From JBGQBN01 sp041494805 (GTDB taxonomy: Bacteria; Acidobacteriota; Terriglobia; Terriglobales; Acidobacteriaceae): a stretch of DNA of 64,000 nucleotides. The position numbers were made by a program, and so were the translations under genes. The notes beneath the pieces were generated by a model. It ran no database searches. It worked only from the letters and a program-made list of their open reading frames with translations, and was not told the origin of the DNA. Each line of letters begins with the position of its first letter. Position 1 is the first letter of the stretch. Below are positions 50,191 through 57,924 of the stretch, piece by piece. The stretch is from positions 100,402 through 164,401 of the forward strand of contig JBGQBN010000003.1 in the NCBI GenBank assembly GCA_041494805.1, written 5' to 3'.

Positions 50191-51786
50191 ATGAAACCTA
50201 ACTATGGAATGTTTTCTTGCAGGCCGTTTCTGCTGTCCCTCATCTTCATGCTCAGTCTACCGGGCTGGAGCCAGCCCACGCCGAATCTCGAAGAGCTGAA
50301 GAAAGAGGCGATGCAGGAAATCGACCGCCGCCAAGCCTTCACCCAGCAAATGGTGGACCAGATCTTCAGCTACTCCGAGCTGGGATTTCAGGAATTTGAG
50401 ACTTCGCGCTATCTGACGGAAATCCTGGCAAAGAACGGGTTCAAGATTGAGCGCGGCGTCGCTGGCATTCCCACCGCTTGGGTGGCCACCTACGGTTCAG
50501 GCAAGCCGGTGATTGATTTCATCGCCGACCTCGACTGCATTCCCCGCGCTTCGCAGAAGCCTGGCGTTGCTTATCACGACCCGATCGTCGAGGGAGCGCC
50601 CGGCCACGGCGAAGGCCACAACGCCGGAGAAGCCGTGAACGTCACCGCTGCACTCGTCTTGCGCGAGTTGATGGAGAAGCACCACATTGCCGGTACGGTG
50701 AAAGTTTTTCCCGGCGTGGCGGAAGAGCTGGTGGGAACCAAGGCATTCTATGTTCGCGCTGGTCTCTTCAAAGACGCGGACGTTGTTTTAGGAGCCCACG
50801 TGCACGACTCGTTCGGCACCGAATATGGCCAGGCCTTCGCCCCGCAAGGCCTGGTCTCGGTACAGTATTTCTTCCACGGCAAAGCCGCCCACGCGGCCGG
50901 CGCGCCCTGGGAAGGCCGCAGTGCGCTCGATGCGGTCGAACTGATGGACACGGGCTGGAACTTCCGCCGCGAACACCTGCGCCTGCAGCAGCGCTCGCAC
51001 TACGTGATCATCAACGGCGGCGACCAGCCCAACGTCGTGCCTTCAGAAGCCGCGGTCTGGTACTTCTTCCGCGAGCTCGACTATCCCCACATCAAAGATT
51101 CCTACGACCTGGGCAACACTATGGCCCAGGCGGCAACCATGATGACCGGAACCACTGTGACTCGCCGTCTGGTCGGTTCGGCCTGGCCGCCACACTTCAA
51201 CAAAGTCGTAGCCGAGATCCAGCAGAAAAACATCGAGCAGATCGGAATGCCGCAGTGGAGCGACGCCGACCAGACCCTGGCCAAAGCGCTCCAGAAAGAA
51301 ATCGGCGCCCAGGTCGATGGCCTGAAGTTGAAAGTGGATCCGCTCAAAACCCCCGACCCCGCCCGTGAGGAAGGCGGCTCCGACGATATTGGCGACATCT
51401 CCTGGAACGTGCCCACCGTCTACCTACGCTACCCTGCGAACATCCCGCACACCCCGGGACACAGCTGGGTGGATGGCGTCGCCATGGCCACTCCGATCGC
51501 GCACAAAGGATCAACTGCAGGAGCGAAAGCGCAAGCCACCACGGCCCTCGATTTCCTGCTGTCCCCGGAACTGGTGAAACAAGCGTGGGATTATTTCAAC
51601 AACGTTCAGACCAAAGACCTGAAGTACACGCCGCTCATTGCGCCGGATGACCAACCTGCCATCGAACTGAACAAGGAGAAGATGCAGAAATTTCTGCCGG
51701 AACTGAAGAAGTACTATTACGATCCGACGAAGTACAAGACCTACCTGGAGCAGTTGGGCATTCAGTACCCGACGGTGAGGAAGTAG
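50191..51786 (+). CDS. Secreted M20-family amidohydrolase (AbgB/aminobenzoyl-glutamate utilisation-like)
   Basis: 531 residues from ATG 50191. A signal peptide (PFLLSLIFMLSLPGWSQ) suggests a periplasmic protein. DLDCIP, GHGEGHNAGE, VAEELVGTK and VLGAHVHDSFG carry the metal ligands of the M20/AbgB family; the dimerisation domain has KAAHAAGAPWEGRSALDAVEL. Substrate is an N-acyl amino acid or peptide, possibly p-aminobenzoyl-glutamate as in E. coli AbgB, but the exported location differs. Length is normal for AbgB plus a C-terminal extension. No Shine-Dalgarno is apparent; TTG and GTG starts also exist upstream. Confidence 0.85.
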   Translation: MKPNYGMFSCRPFLLSLIFMLSLPGWSQPTPNLEELKKEAMQEIDRRQAFTQQMVDQIFSYSELGFQEFETSRYLTEILAKNGFKIERGVAGIPTAWVATYGSGKPVIDFIADLDCIPRASQKPGVAYHDPIVEGAPGHGEGHNAGEAVNVTAALVLRELMEKHHIAGTVKVFPGVAEELVGTKAFYVRAGLFKDADVVLGAHVHDSFGTEYGQAFAPQGLVSVQYFFHGKAAHAAGAPWEGRSALDAVELMDTGWNFRREHLRLQQRSHYVIINGGDQPNVVPSEAAVWYFFRELDYPHIKDSYDLGNTMAQAATMMTGTTVTRRLVGSAWPPHFNKVVAEIQQKNIEQIGMPQWSDADQTLAKALQKEIGAQVDGLKLKVDPLKTPDPAREEGGSDDIGDISWNVPTVYLRYPANIPHTPGHSWVDGVAMATPIAHKGSTAGAKAQATTALDFLLSPELVKQAWDYFNNVQTKDLKYTPLIAPDDQPAIELNKEKMQKFLPELKKYYYDPTKYKTYLEQLGIQYPTVRK

Positions 51787-51800
51787 AAGAGCAAGCCGAT

Positions 51801-51863
51801 GGAGGACGGGCGTCGCCGCCCGTCCCACCACAAATCTCGTAGGGACAGCCGCCTCGGCTGTCC
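51801..51863. repeat. Two palindromes between convergent genes
   Basis: GACGGGCGTCGCCGCCCGTC (about 51806-51825) and AGGGACAGCCGCCTCGGCTG with TCC (51841-51863) are tandem hairpins. The second is the reverse complement of the GGACAGCC-GGCTGTCC-CTACG unit. Likely a bidirectional terminator for the M20 gene and panC. Confidence 0.7.
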
Positions 51864-51888
51864 AGCCGTAGCGAAGCTCGGCGGCTGC

Positions 51889-52737
51889 CTAAGCCGGATG
51901 AAGCACGACGTTATCAATCAGCCGAGTAGCACCGACGAATCCTGCCACGGCAACCAGCGCGGGAGCTCCGACTTCCACAACAGGATCAAGCGCGTCCGGG
52001 TCCACGATCTCCAAGTAATCCAGCCGGACTGATGGCTCCTCTGCGAAAACCTGTTTCCCAACCTCGATCAGCTTCGCTGCTTCCCCCTCACCGTGCTCAA
52101 AGAGGTCTCGCACCTGCATCAGCGCGCGATACAGCACCAGCGCCGCTTTTCGCTGCCCCGGATCCAGATAAGCATTACGCGAGCTCTTGGCCAGGCCATC
52201 AAATTCGCGCACGATAGGACAGCCCACAATCTGCACCGGCATATTGAGATCACGCACCATGCGGCGAATGATCGCGACCTGCGCCGCATCCTTCTGACCA
52301 AAGAAAGCCAAATCTGGCTCCACGATATGAAATAGCTTTGAAACGACCGTAGTCACGCCACGAAAATGGCCGGGACGCGATTTCCCGCAAAGCTTGTCGC
52401 TCAGGCCTTCGACCATGACATATGTGACAACGCCTTGCGGGTACATCTCCTCCACCGTAGGCGCAAACAGGAAATCCGCACCTTCTTTTTCTAGCAACTC
52501 GCAATCGCGCTCAAAATTCCGCGGATATTTCGAGAAGTCTTCCTGAGGGCCAAATTGAGCCGGATTCACAAAAATGGAAACTGCAACAACGTCGCACTGC
52601 GCCTTGGCTGCCCGCACCAGCGAGAGATGCCCCTCATGCAGCGCCCCCATGGTAGGCACGAAACCCACCCTGCAGCCCTGCCCCGGCAGGTCCCGGCGAG
52701 CAATCCGCATCTCTGCAATCGTGGCGCAGATTTTCAT
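51889..52737 (-). CDS. panC: Pantothenate synthetase
   Basis: 282 residues from ATG 52737; longer frames run into the upstream lipoprotein gene. It condenses pantoate and beta-alanine with ATP. FVPTMGALHEGHLSLVRAA has the HxGH motif; VSIFVNPAQFGPQEDFSKYPR, VEGLSDKLCGKSRPGHFRGVTTVV and FFGQKDAAQ follow, all in family order. It ends a three-gene run panB, lipoprotein, panC on the minus strand, with 19-base gaps. coaX for the next step is at 23 kb. Confidence 0.95.
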   Translation of the reverse strand: MKICATIAEMRIARRDLPGQGCRVGFVPTMGALHEGHLSLVRAAKAQCDVVAVSIFVNPAQFGPQEDFSKYPRNFERDCELLEKEGADFLFAPTVEEMYPQGVVTYVMVEGLSDKLCGKSRPGHFRGVTTVVSKLFHIVEPDLAFFGQKDAAQVAIIRRMVRDLNMPVQIVGCPIVREFDGLAKSSRNAYLDPGQRKAALVLYRALMQVRDLFEHGEGEAAKLIEVGKQVFAEEPSVRLDYLEIVDPDALDPVVEVGAPALVAVAGFVGATRLIDNVVLHPA

Positions 52738-52756
52738 CGAAGGGAAGTGTGGGCTC

Positions 52757-53197
52757 TCAAGCAGAAGGGACCCAATTGATGAGCACGTGCATACTTTCCA
52801 GCGTGCCCGCGACCAAAGCCCGGTTCCTTCGAATCTGGACGTCGTCCCCCGGCGCACCGACGCCGTTTTCCGTCACTGCGACCACTCGTCCGTAGGGCCA
52901 CGCGGAGGAGGGCAGCTGCGCCAGCGCCGGAAGCAACTCCTCCGGTTTCAGTAAGCGCTGTTCGTTATTGCCGACATCCAGCATGCCGATCCCGTCCTTC
53001 CTCACGATCAGGTAAGGATTGCGCCAGGCTCGCATGTCGCGCATGTTTCTGTACATCTCGGGTTTGGCTGCTGGAATTGTTTGAATGCGGGCAGCGGCTG
53101 CGGCCTCCAAAGCCGCCCCATCCGGCTCTTTGGACGCGGAGCAGGATGCAAGATTGACGACCAACCAAGCAACCAGAAATGTTGCAATCAGACGCAA
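52757..53197 (-). CDS. Small lipoprotein between panB and panC (146 aa)
   Basis: TTG 53197 with AGAGGAA close upstream is better than the long frame from 53299, which overlaps panB. LRLIATFLVAWLVVNLASC is a lipoprotein signal with an LASC lipobox. The mature part is short and mixed: Ala-rich (ALEAAAAARIQT), then YRNMRDMRAWRNPYLIVRKDGIGMLDVGNNEQRLLKPEELLPALAQL, and a C-terminal VAGTLESMHVLINWVPSA. I do not recognise a family. Its place in the operon suggests co-expression with pantothenate genes, possibly only by chance. Confidence 0.7.
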   Translation of the reverse strand: MRLIATFLVAWLVVNLASCSASKEPDGAALEAAAAARIQTIPAAKPEMYRNMRDMRAWRNPYLIVRKDGIGMLDVGNNEQRLLKPEELLPALAQLPSSAWPYGRVVAVTENGVGAPGDDVQIRRNRALVAGTLESMHVLINWVPSA

Positions 53198-53216
53198 GCG
53201 ATTCCTCTGTCCGATT

Positions 53217-54107
53217 CTACCGCCGCATCGCCTGTTTCCGCTCCAGCACCGTCTCCAGCGCCGCCTGCGTTTCCTTGGGCAAGTGATACGACTCGCCATC
53301 CGACGGATACTGCCGCGCCGTCACGTCACTGCGGAACGCCTGCACGGCATCGGCAATGAGTGCCGCCGCGTCGCCATAACGCCGCACGAACTTGGCCGGA
53401 GGACCGAAAGTCAGGTTCAGGATGTCATGGAACACCAACACTTGCCCGTCGCACTCCGGACCAGCTCCGATGCCAATCGTAGGAGCGCCCACCTCCGCGG
53501 TGATCATGGCCGCAACTTCCCGCGGAATGCCTTCCAGGTAAATGCAGGCCACGCCCGCCCGGTCGAGCGCCAGGGCATCGCGCATAAGCTGTTCGATGGC
53601 GGCCAGCGACTTTCCCTGCACCTTGTATCCGCCCATCACGTTCACCGACTGCGGCGTAAGCCCGATATGCCCAGTGACCGGAATTTCGGCATCGATAATG
53701 CGCCGGATCAGGTCCACCCGCTTCTCGCCGCCCTCAATCTTCACCGCCTCCGCCCCCGCTTCCTTGACGAAGCGTGAAGCGTTGCGCACAGTTTCGTCCG
53801 GACTCACGTGATACGAGCCATAGGGCATGTCCACCACCAGCAGCGCATGTTTCACTCCCCGGCGTACCGCCCGCGCGTGATGCAGCATTTCGTCGAGGGT
53901 GACCGAGAGCGTGTTCTCATAACCAAGCATGGTCATGGCCAGCGAGTCGCCGACCAAGGCAATGTCGATGCCGCCCTCGTCCACCAGACGCGCGCTGGCG
54001 TAATCGTAGGCCGTCAAACAGGTGATGGGTTCTTTAAGAAGTTTCTTTTCGCGAAGCGAAGCGACAGTGATCTTGTGGCGGGGTTCGCCAATCGGGGTGA
54101 GACTCAC
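53217..54107 (-). CDS. panB: Ketopantoate hydroxymethyltransferase
   Basis: 296 residues from GTG 54107, with GGAGG 5 bases upstream; the longer ATG frame from 54155 lacks one. It makes ketopantoate from 2-oxoisovalerate and methylene-THF. ITCLTAYDYASARLVDEGGIDIALVGDSLAM, VDMPYGSYH, VKIEGG, VTGHIGLTPQSVN and EVGAPTIGIGAGPECDGQVLVFHDIL are the family's metal and substrate motifs in order. It leads the operon to the lipoprotein and panC. Confidence 0.95.
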   Translation of the reverse strand: MSLTPIGEPRHKITVASLREKKLLKEPITCLTAYDYASARLVDEGGIDIALVGDSLAMTMLGYENTLSVTLDEMLHHARAVRRGVKHALLVVDMPYGSYHVSPDETVRNASRFVKEAGAEAVKIEGGEKRVDLIRRIIDAEIPVTGHIGLTPQSVNVMGGYKVQGKSLAAIEQLMRDALALDRAGVACIYLEGIPREVAAMITAEVGAPTIGIGAGPECDGQVLVFHDILNLTFGPPAKFVRRYGDAAALIADAVQAFRSDVTARQYPSDGESYHLPKETQAALETVLERKQAMRR

Positions 54108-54193
54108 AATATCCTCCAGTGCCCCTCCGCCTTGGCGGATAGAGCCTGTACGCATCTTGGATGATGCTGGAAGTATTCTAGACTAATGGCAGG

Positions 54194-54270
54194 CCGTTAG
54201 TCGATGGCCGTTAGTCGTTGGTCAAGATATTGAAAGCAAACGGGATATAGGGTTAAGACCAACGGCTGCC
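54194..54270. repeat. Word-repeat hairpin (GCCGTTAGTCG type)
   Basis: GCCGTTAGTCGATGGCCGTT and AGTCGTTGGTC on the left are mirrored by GACCAACGGCTGCC on the right. It lies between the panB start and the kinase stop. Confidence 0.6.
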
Positions 54271-54271
54271 T

Positions 54272-54937
54272 TCAGGCGCTGGCCGCATCCTGGCTCCCCA
54301 AAGGCAGGAAGTACTGCGTCCCCTTGATCGGCGCGGAAACCTTTCGCAGCAACTCTTGCAAATCCTCATTCCGCTCCACGAAGTCAATCTCGGAAGTATT
54401 CACGATCAGCAGGTCTGACGATGTGTAGTGAAAGAAAAAGTGCTCGTAAGCTTTGATCACTTCTTCCAGATAGTCCTCGTTGATCGCCTTTTCTCCCGGC
54501 GCATTCTTTTTCTTCAGACGCTTCTTCAGCACCTCGGGCGAGGCTTGCAGATAAATAACCAAGTCAGGCGTGGGCAACTGTTCACGGAAGTAGTTGTAGT
54601 AGCGGTTGTAGGTGTCGAGCTCATGGTCGGTCAGATTAAGGCAGGCGAAGAGCTTGTCCTTTTCGAAGATGAAGTCAGTGACCACGGTCTTCTGCGAGCG
54701 TGGTCCCAGGTCAAGCGCCCGGAGCTGCTCGAATCGCCGGATCAGAAAAGCGAATTGCGCCTGGAATCCCGCTCCAGGCTCGCCGTCGTAGAAGGCACGC
54801 AGAAACGGGTTGTCTTCCGCCTCCATAACGCGCTGCGCATTCAAACGCTCGGCCAGAATGCGGGCCAGTGTGCTCTTGCCGACTCGTATGGGACCTTCCA
54901 CTGCGATGTAGCGGGGCAGCTCGAAAAGATTGGCCAT
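54272..54937 (-). CDS. Deoxynucleoside kinase
   Basis: 221 residues. It salvages deoxynucleosides by 5'-phosphorylation. IAVEGPIRVGKSTLARILAERL (P-loop), DNPFLRAFYDGEPGAGFQAQFAFLIRRF and DFIFEKDKLFACLNL (DRS-like region altered to DFIFEKDK), PDLVIYLQASPEVLKKRLKKK (Lid) are typical of the deoxyadenosine/deoxyguanosine kinase family. The C-terminal 50 residues are ordinary. It stands alone. Substrate preference cannot be told, but dGK/dAK-type is likely. Confidence 0.88.
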   Translation of the reverse strand: MANLFELPRYIAVEGPIRVGKSTLARILAERLNAQRVMEAEDNPFLRAFYDGEPGAGFQAQFAFLIRRFEQLRALDLGPRSQKTVVTDFIFEKDKLFACLNLTDHELDTYNRYYNYFREQLPTPDLVIYLQASPEVLKKRLKKKNAPGEKAINEDYLEEVIKAYEHFFFHYTSSDLLIVNTSEIDFVERNEDLQELLRKVSAPIKGTQYFLPLGSQDAASA

Positions 54938-55024
54938 GGGCTAGTGGGAATCGCTGCTTCGCATGGCAGCATATCTCGGCTGAGGCCGGGTGGCAATTGA
55001 GGGATGAGTTAACAGGGGATTTTC

Positions 55025-55094
55025 GATCGCCAATTTCCAATTTTGCGCCCGTCGCAGAATTCAATCGGCAATCGGCAATTGAAAATCGGCAATC
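55025..55094. repeat. Word-repeat hairpin (CAATCGGCAATCGG type)
   Basis: GATCGCCAATTTCCAATTTTG on the left is mirrored by CAATCGGCAATCGGCAATTG with AAAATCGGCAATC on the right. It ends 15 bases before the deacetylase ATG. Confidence 0.65.
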
Positions 55095-55109
55095 CTTTAC
55101 AATCCCTCC

Positions 55110-55841
55110 ATGCTCGCCCTCGCTCTCACCGCTGCCGGCGTAGCTGCGGCCGCCTCCGCCGCCAGCTACCAGTCGATGGCGCCGACCGGGCAGTGGTATG
55201 GCCGGACTTTCACCGGCCTTGGCTGCGGATCCAAGAAGCTGGCGCTTACCTATGACGACGGCCCCAACGATCCGTACACCCTGCGCCTTCTCGAAGTTCT
55301 GACCAAGCACAACGTCCGGGCCACGTTCTTCCTGATCGGCCGCTACGTCCAACAGCGCCCGGACATTGTTCGTGAGCTGGTAAAAGCCGGGCATGTGGTC
55401 GGCAACCATACCTTCACGCATCCCTTGCTGATCTTCAAGCCATCTCAGGATGTTAAGGCAGAACTGGCGAACTGCGAGCGCGCCCTGACCGACGCTGTGG
55501 GAGAACACTCGAATCTCTTCCGTCCTCCGTTTGGTGGCCGCCGGCCGGCCGTATTCAGGATCGCGCGCGAACTGGGACTTGAGCCTGTGATGTGGAATGT
55601 GACAGGTTATGACTGGAATGCGCCGTCGGTCGAGCACATCGAGCGCAAGGTCACGAGGCAGGCCCGGGGCGGAGATGTCATCCTGCTGCACGACGGTGGA
55701 CACCTAGCGTTCGGCGCCGATCGTGCCTACACAGTCACCGCCACCGACCATCTAATTTCGCGCTACAAATCGGAAGGCTCCGAGTTTGTGACGGTGCCAG
55801 AGATGATGGGGAAAGATGCTCGTGTGGAGCCGGGTCTCTGA
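55110..55841 (+). CDS. NodB-type polysaccharide deacetylase
   Basis: 243 residues. A hydrophobic N-terminus (ALALTAAGVAAAASAASY) may be a signal or anchor. ALTYDDGPND holds the catalytic Asp pair (about 45-52), GNHTFTHPLL the His pair (about 97-103), RPPFGGRR the Arg motif and ILLHDGG the C-terminal His: the five NodB motifs are all present. Substrate is probably an N-acetylated cell-wall or envelope glycan. The last residues (ARVEPGL) and the stop TGA derive from a dispersed repeat (55819 onward). The start lacks a clear Shine-Dalgarno. Confidence 0.85.
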   Translation: MLALALTAAGVAAAASAASYQSMAPTGQWYGRTFTGLGCGSKKLALTYDDGPNDPYTLRLLEVLTKHNVRATFFLIGRYVQQRPDIVRELVKAGHVVGNHTFTHPLLIFKPSQDVKAELANCERALTDAVGEHSNLFRPPFGGRRPAVFRIARELGLEPVMWNVTGYDWNAPSVEHIERKVTRQARGGDVILLHDGGHLAFGADRAYTVTATDHLISRYKSEGSEFVTVPEMMGKDARVEPGL

Positions 55842-55941
55842 CCCGGCCCGCGGCCCGAAGGGCCGCCGCTTGAGGATTCTTCCGCCACGAGCGGTGCTGC
55901 GCACCGGCTGACCGGGTCAGAGCCCCCGGTCCCACACAAGC
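55819..55941. repeat. GTGTGG...CCACAC repeat, overlapping the deacetylase stop
   Basis: CTCGTGTGGAGCCGGGTCTC then TGACCCGG (palindromic core) is followed by a GCGGCCCGAAGGGCCGC hairpin and closes with CGGTCCCACACAAGC, four bases before the hemL stop. It supplies the deacetylase stop and is the whole gap between two convergent genes. Confidence 0.8.
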
Positions 55942-55945
55942 CTCG

Positions 55946-57247
55946 TCAGGCATGCGTCGGCACAAACGCCTGTTTCGCTGCTGCAATGGTTCGCCGGATA
56001 TCTTCTTCTGTGTGAGCAAAGCTCAAGAACGCCGCCTCAAACTGCGACGGCGGCAGATAAACTCCACCCTCCAGCATGGCGCAGAAGAAACGCCCAAACC
56101 CTTCGGTATCGGATTTTGAAGCCGAGTTCCAATCAGTCACCGGGCCAGCTGTAAAGAACCATGTAAACATCGAACCCACGCGGTTGTAGCACACCGGCAC
56201 GCCCGCTTCCTTAGCGGCTGCGGCGACACCGGCCACCAGTTCTCCGCTCAACCTGTCCAGTCGGGAGTAGATCTTGCTCTTGTTGTCGCGCAGATAGCGA
56301 AGCGTGGCCACTCCCGCAGCCATTGCCAGCGGATTGCCCGAAAGCGTGCCCGCCTGATACATCGGCCCCAGCGGCGCCACCAAATCCATAATCTCCGCGG
56401 GGCCACCGTAAGCTCCAACCGGCAGGCCGCCGCCAATAATCTTGCCCAGGGTAGTCAGGTCGGGACGAATCCCGTACAGTTCCTGCCCGCCCCCGAAAGC
56501 TACACGGAAACCGGTCATCACTTCGTCGAAAATCAGCACCGTCTTCTCGCGCAGCGTGATCGCGCGCAGGGCTTCCAGGTATCCGCGCGCCGGCGGCACG
56601 CATCCCATATTTCCGACTACTGGTTCCACGATCACGCAGGCGATCTGGTCTTTAAATTTCTTGAATGCCTGCTCCAGCGCGTCCGTATCGTTGAAAGGCA
56701 AAGCCAGAGTCAAACCTGCGATTTCCTCCGGCACGCCCGCTGAGCCGGGGATCCCCAGCGTGGCCACTCCAGAACCGGCCTTCACCAGCAGCCCATCCGC
56801 GTGTCCGTGATAACAGCCCTCAAATTTCACCACGTACTTGCGTTTCGTGTAGGCTCGAGCCAGGCGGATCGCCGACATGGTCGCCTCCGTGCCCGAGTTG
56901 ACGAAGCGAACCTTCTGCATCGAGGGAACCGCCGAGAGAACAATCTCCGCCAGATCGGCTTCGGCGGGCGTGGACGCGCCAAAGCTGGTGCCATTCCGCG
57001 CTGCCGCAGTGATCGCTTCGACTATGCTGGGCGCGGCATGCCCCAGGATGAGCGGCCCCCAGGAGCCGATGTAGTCGATGTACTCGTTACCGTCCGCGTC
57101 CCAGAGGTGAGAACCCTGCCCGCGAACGATGAACAGCGGATCGCCGCCCACGGCGCGAAAAGCACGCACCGGCGAGTTCACCCCGCCGGGAATCATCTGC
57201 TCGGCCCGCTTCTGCAGCCGGCGCGACGTCTCGACTTTGCGAGTCAT
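55946..57247 (-). CDS. hemL: Glutamate-1-semialdehyde 2,1-aminomutase
   Basis: 433 residues. It makes 5-aminolevulinate from glutamate-1-semialdehyde in the C5 haem pathway. MIPGGVNSPVRAF opens it; SNSGTEA-like NSGTEATMSAIRLAR, YHGHADGLLVKAGSG, FDEVMTGFR and the PLP Lys in LGKIIGGGLPVGAYGG, and YQAGTLSGNPLAMAAG follow, all in family order. Full length. It is a single gene, with a repeat after its stop. ATG 57247 has GGAGGATTC upstream. Confidence 0.95.
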   Translation of the reverse strand: MTRKVETSRRLQKRAEQMIPGGVNSPVRAFRAVGGDPLFIVRGQGSHLWDADGNEYIDYIGSWGPLILGHAAPSIVEAITAAARNGTSFGASTPAEADLAEIVLSAVPSMQKVRFVNSGTEATMSAIRLARAYTKRKYVVKFEGCYHGHADGLLVKAGSGVATLGIPGSAGVPEEIAGLTLALPFNDTDALEQAFKKFKDQIACVIVEPVVGNMGCVPPARGYLEALRAITLREKTVLIFDEVMTGFRVAFGGGQELYGIRPDLTTLGKIIGGGLPVGAYGGPAEIMDLVAPLGPMYQAGTLSGNPLAMAAGVATLRYLRDNKSKIYSRLDRLSGELVAGVAAAAKEAGVPVCYNRVGSMFTWFFTAGPVTDWNSASKSDTEGFGRFFCAMLEGGVYLPPSQFEAAFLSFAHTEEDIRRTIAAAKQAFVPTHA

Positions 57248-57562
57248 GAGAATCCTCCTCGGCGGAACTCATAAATATAGCAGCGGCAGAAAGGATCGTG
57301 TGGGCGCGGGTGACTCGCCCGCGCCAAGACAGGCTGGGATTCTCATGGATATGAATTCACCGGAAATTCATACATTCGCAACAATCCTGAAACACCTGCC
57401 CGCTACACTCGCATCAGTGACATGGCCCTTCTAACCGGGAGGGTTTCAGGACAGCCTCGGGGGGCTCCGGGCTGTCCTCTTTAATTTTGATCGTGTGGAA
57501 ACAGATTGTGTGGGGACGGGCGACCCGCCCGCCCGTCCAGCCAAGCGAAAGCTCGGCCAGCT
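57248..57562. other. Intergenic stretch with two repeats and a hairpin
   Basis: No gene of normal size. It holds GGCGCGGGTGACTCGCCCGC with GCC (about 57302-57326), the terminator-like hairpin at 57448-57488, and a GTGTGGGGACGGGCGACCCG unit (about 57491-57541) that has a second short GTGTGG. A 20-codon frame from ATG 57422 ends inside the hairpin. Confidence 0.6.
57448..57488 (+). terminator. Strong hairpin with T-tract; possible end of a small RNA
   Basis: AGGACAGCC (57448-57456) and GGCTGTCCT (57470-57478) form a perfect 9-bp stem with a GC-rich loop, then CTTTAATTTT. It faces the plus strand, but no plus-strand gene precedes it (hemL runs the other way), so it may end an unannotated small RNA or peptide transcript from about 57360. 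Confidence 0.6.
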
Positions 57563-57847
57563 CTACTTCTCCACCTTCACGCCCCTCCAGAACGCCACAC
57601 ATCCCTTGATCTGTTTGGCTGCCGGTTTCGGATCGGAGTAATACCATGCTGCATCATGATTGCGTTTGCCGTTGACTTCGATGTCGTAATAACTTGCCGT
57701 CCCCTTCCAAGGACAAACCGTCTGCGTAGCACTGGGCTTGAAATGTTCCGCCTTGATCGCATCCCGCGGGAAATACTGGTTTCCCTCCACTTCCTCGCAC
57801 CGGTCAGACTCGGCTAGAACCGCGCCTTCCCACATTGCTTTTGCCAT
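57563..57847 (-). CDS. DUF427-family protein
   Basis: 94 residues, full length for the family. AMWEGAVLAES, NQYFPRDAI, TVCPWKGTASYYDIEVNG, AAWYYSDPKPAAKQIKGCVAFW match DUF427, whose members have a beta-tent-like fold; function is unknown in general. GGTGTTATGG is at its start, and the divergent DDAH-like frame begins about 14 bases away. A repeat lies downstream of its stop. Confidence 0.88.
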   Translation of the reverse strand: MAKAMWEGAVLAESDRCEEVEGNQYFPRDAIKAEHFKPSATQTVCPWKGTASYYDIEVNGKRNHDAAWYYSDPKPAAKQIKGCVAFWRGVKVEK

Positions 57848-57924
57848 AACACCAGTTTAGATTGCCAAGCGGGAAGGCGGTCGGAAAAACTTTGCCCAGC
57901 TCAGAAACCTTCAACGGCCACTCC

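Noticed and set aside
54711..55703. 330-residue minus-strand frame over the kinase and deacetylase
   Set aside because: It is the shadow of two well-supported genes and has no recognisable protein features.
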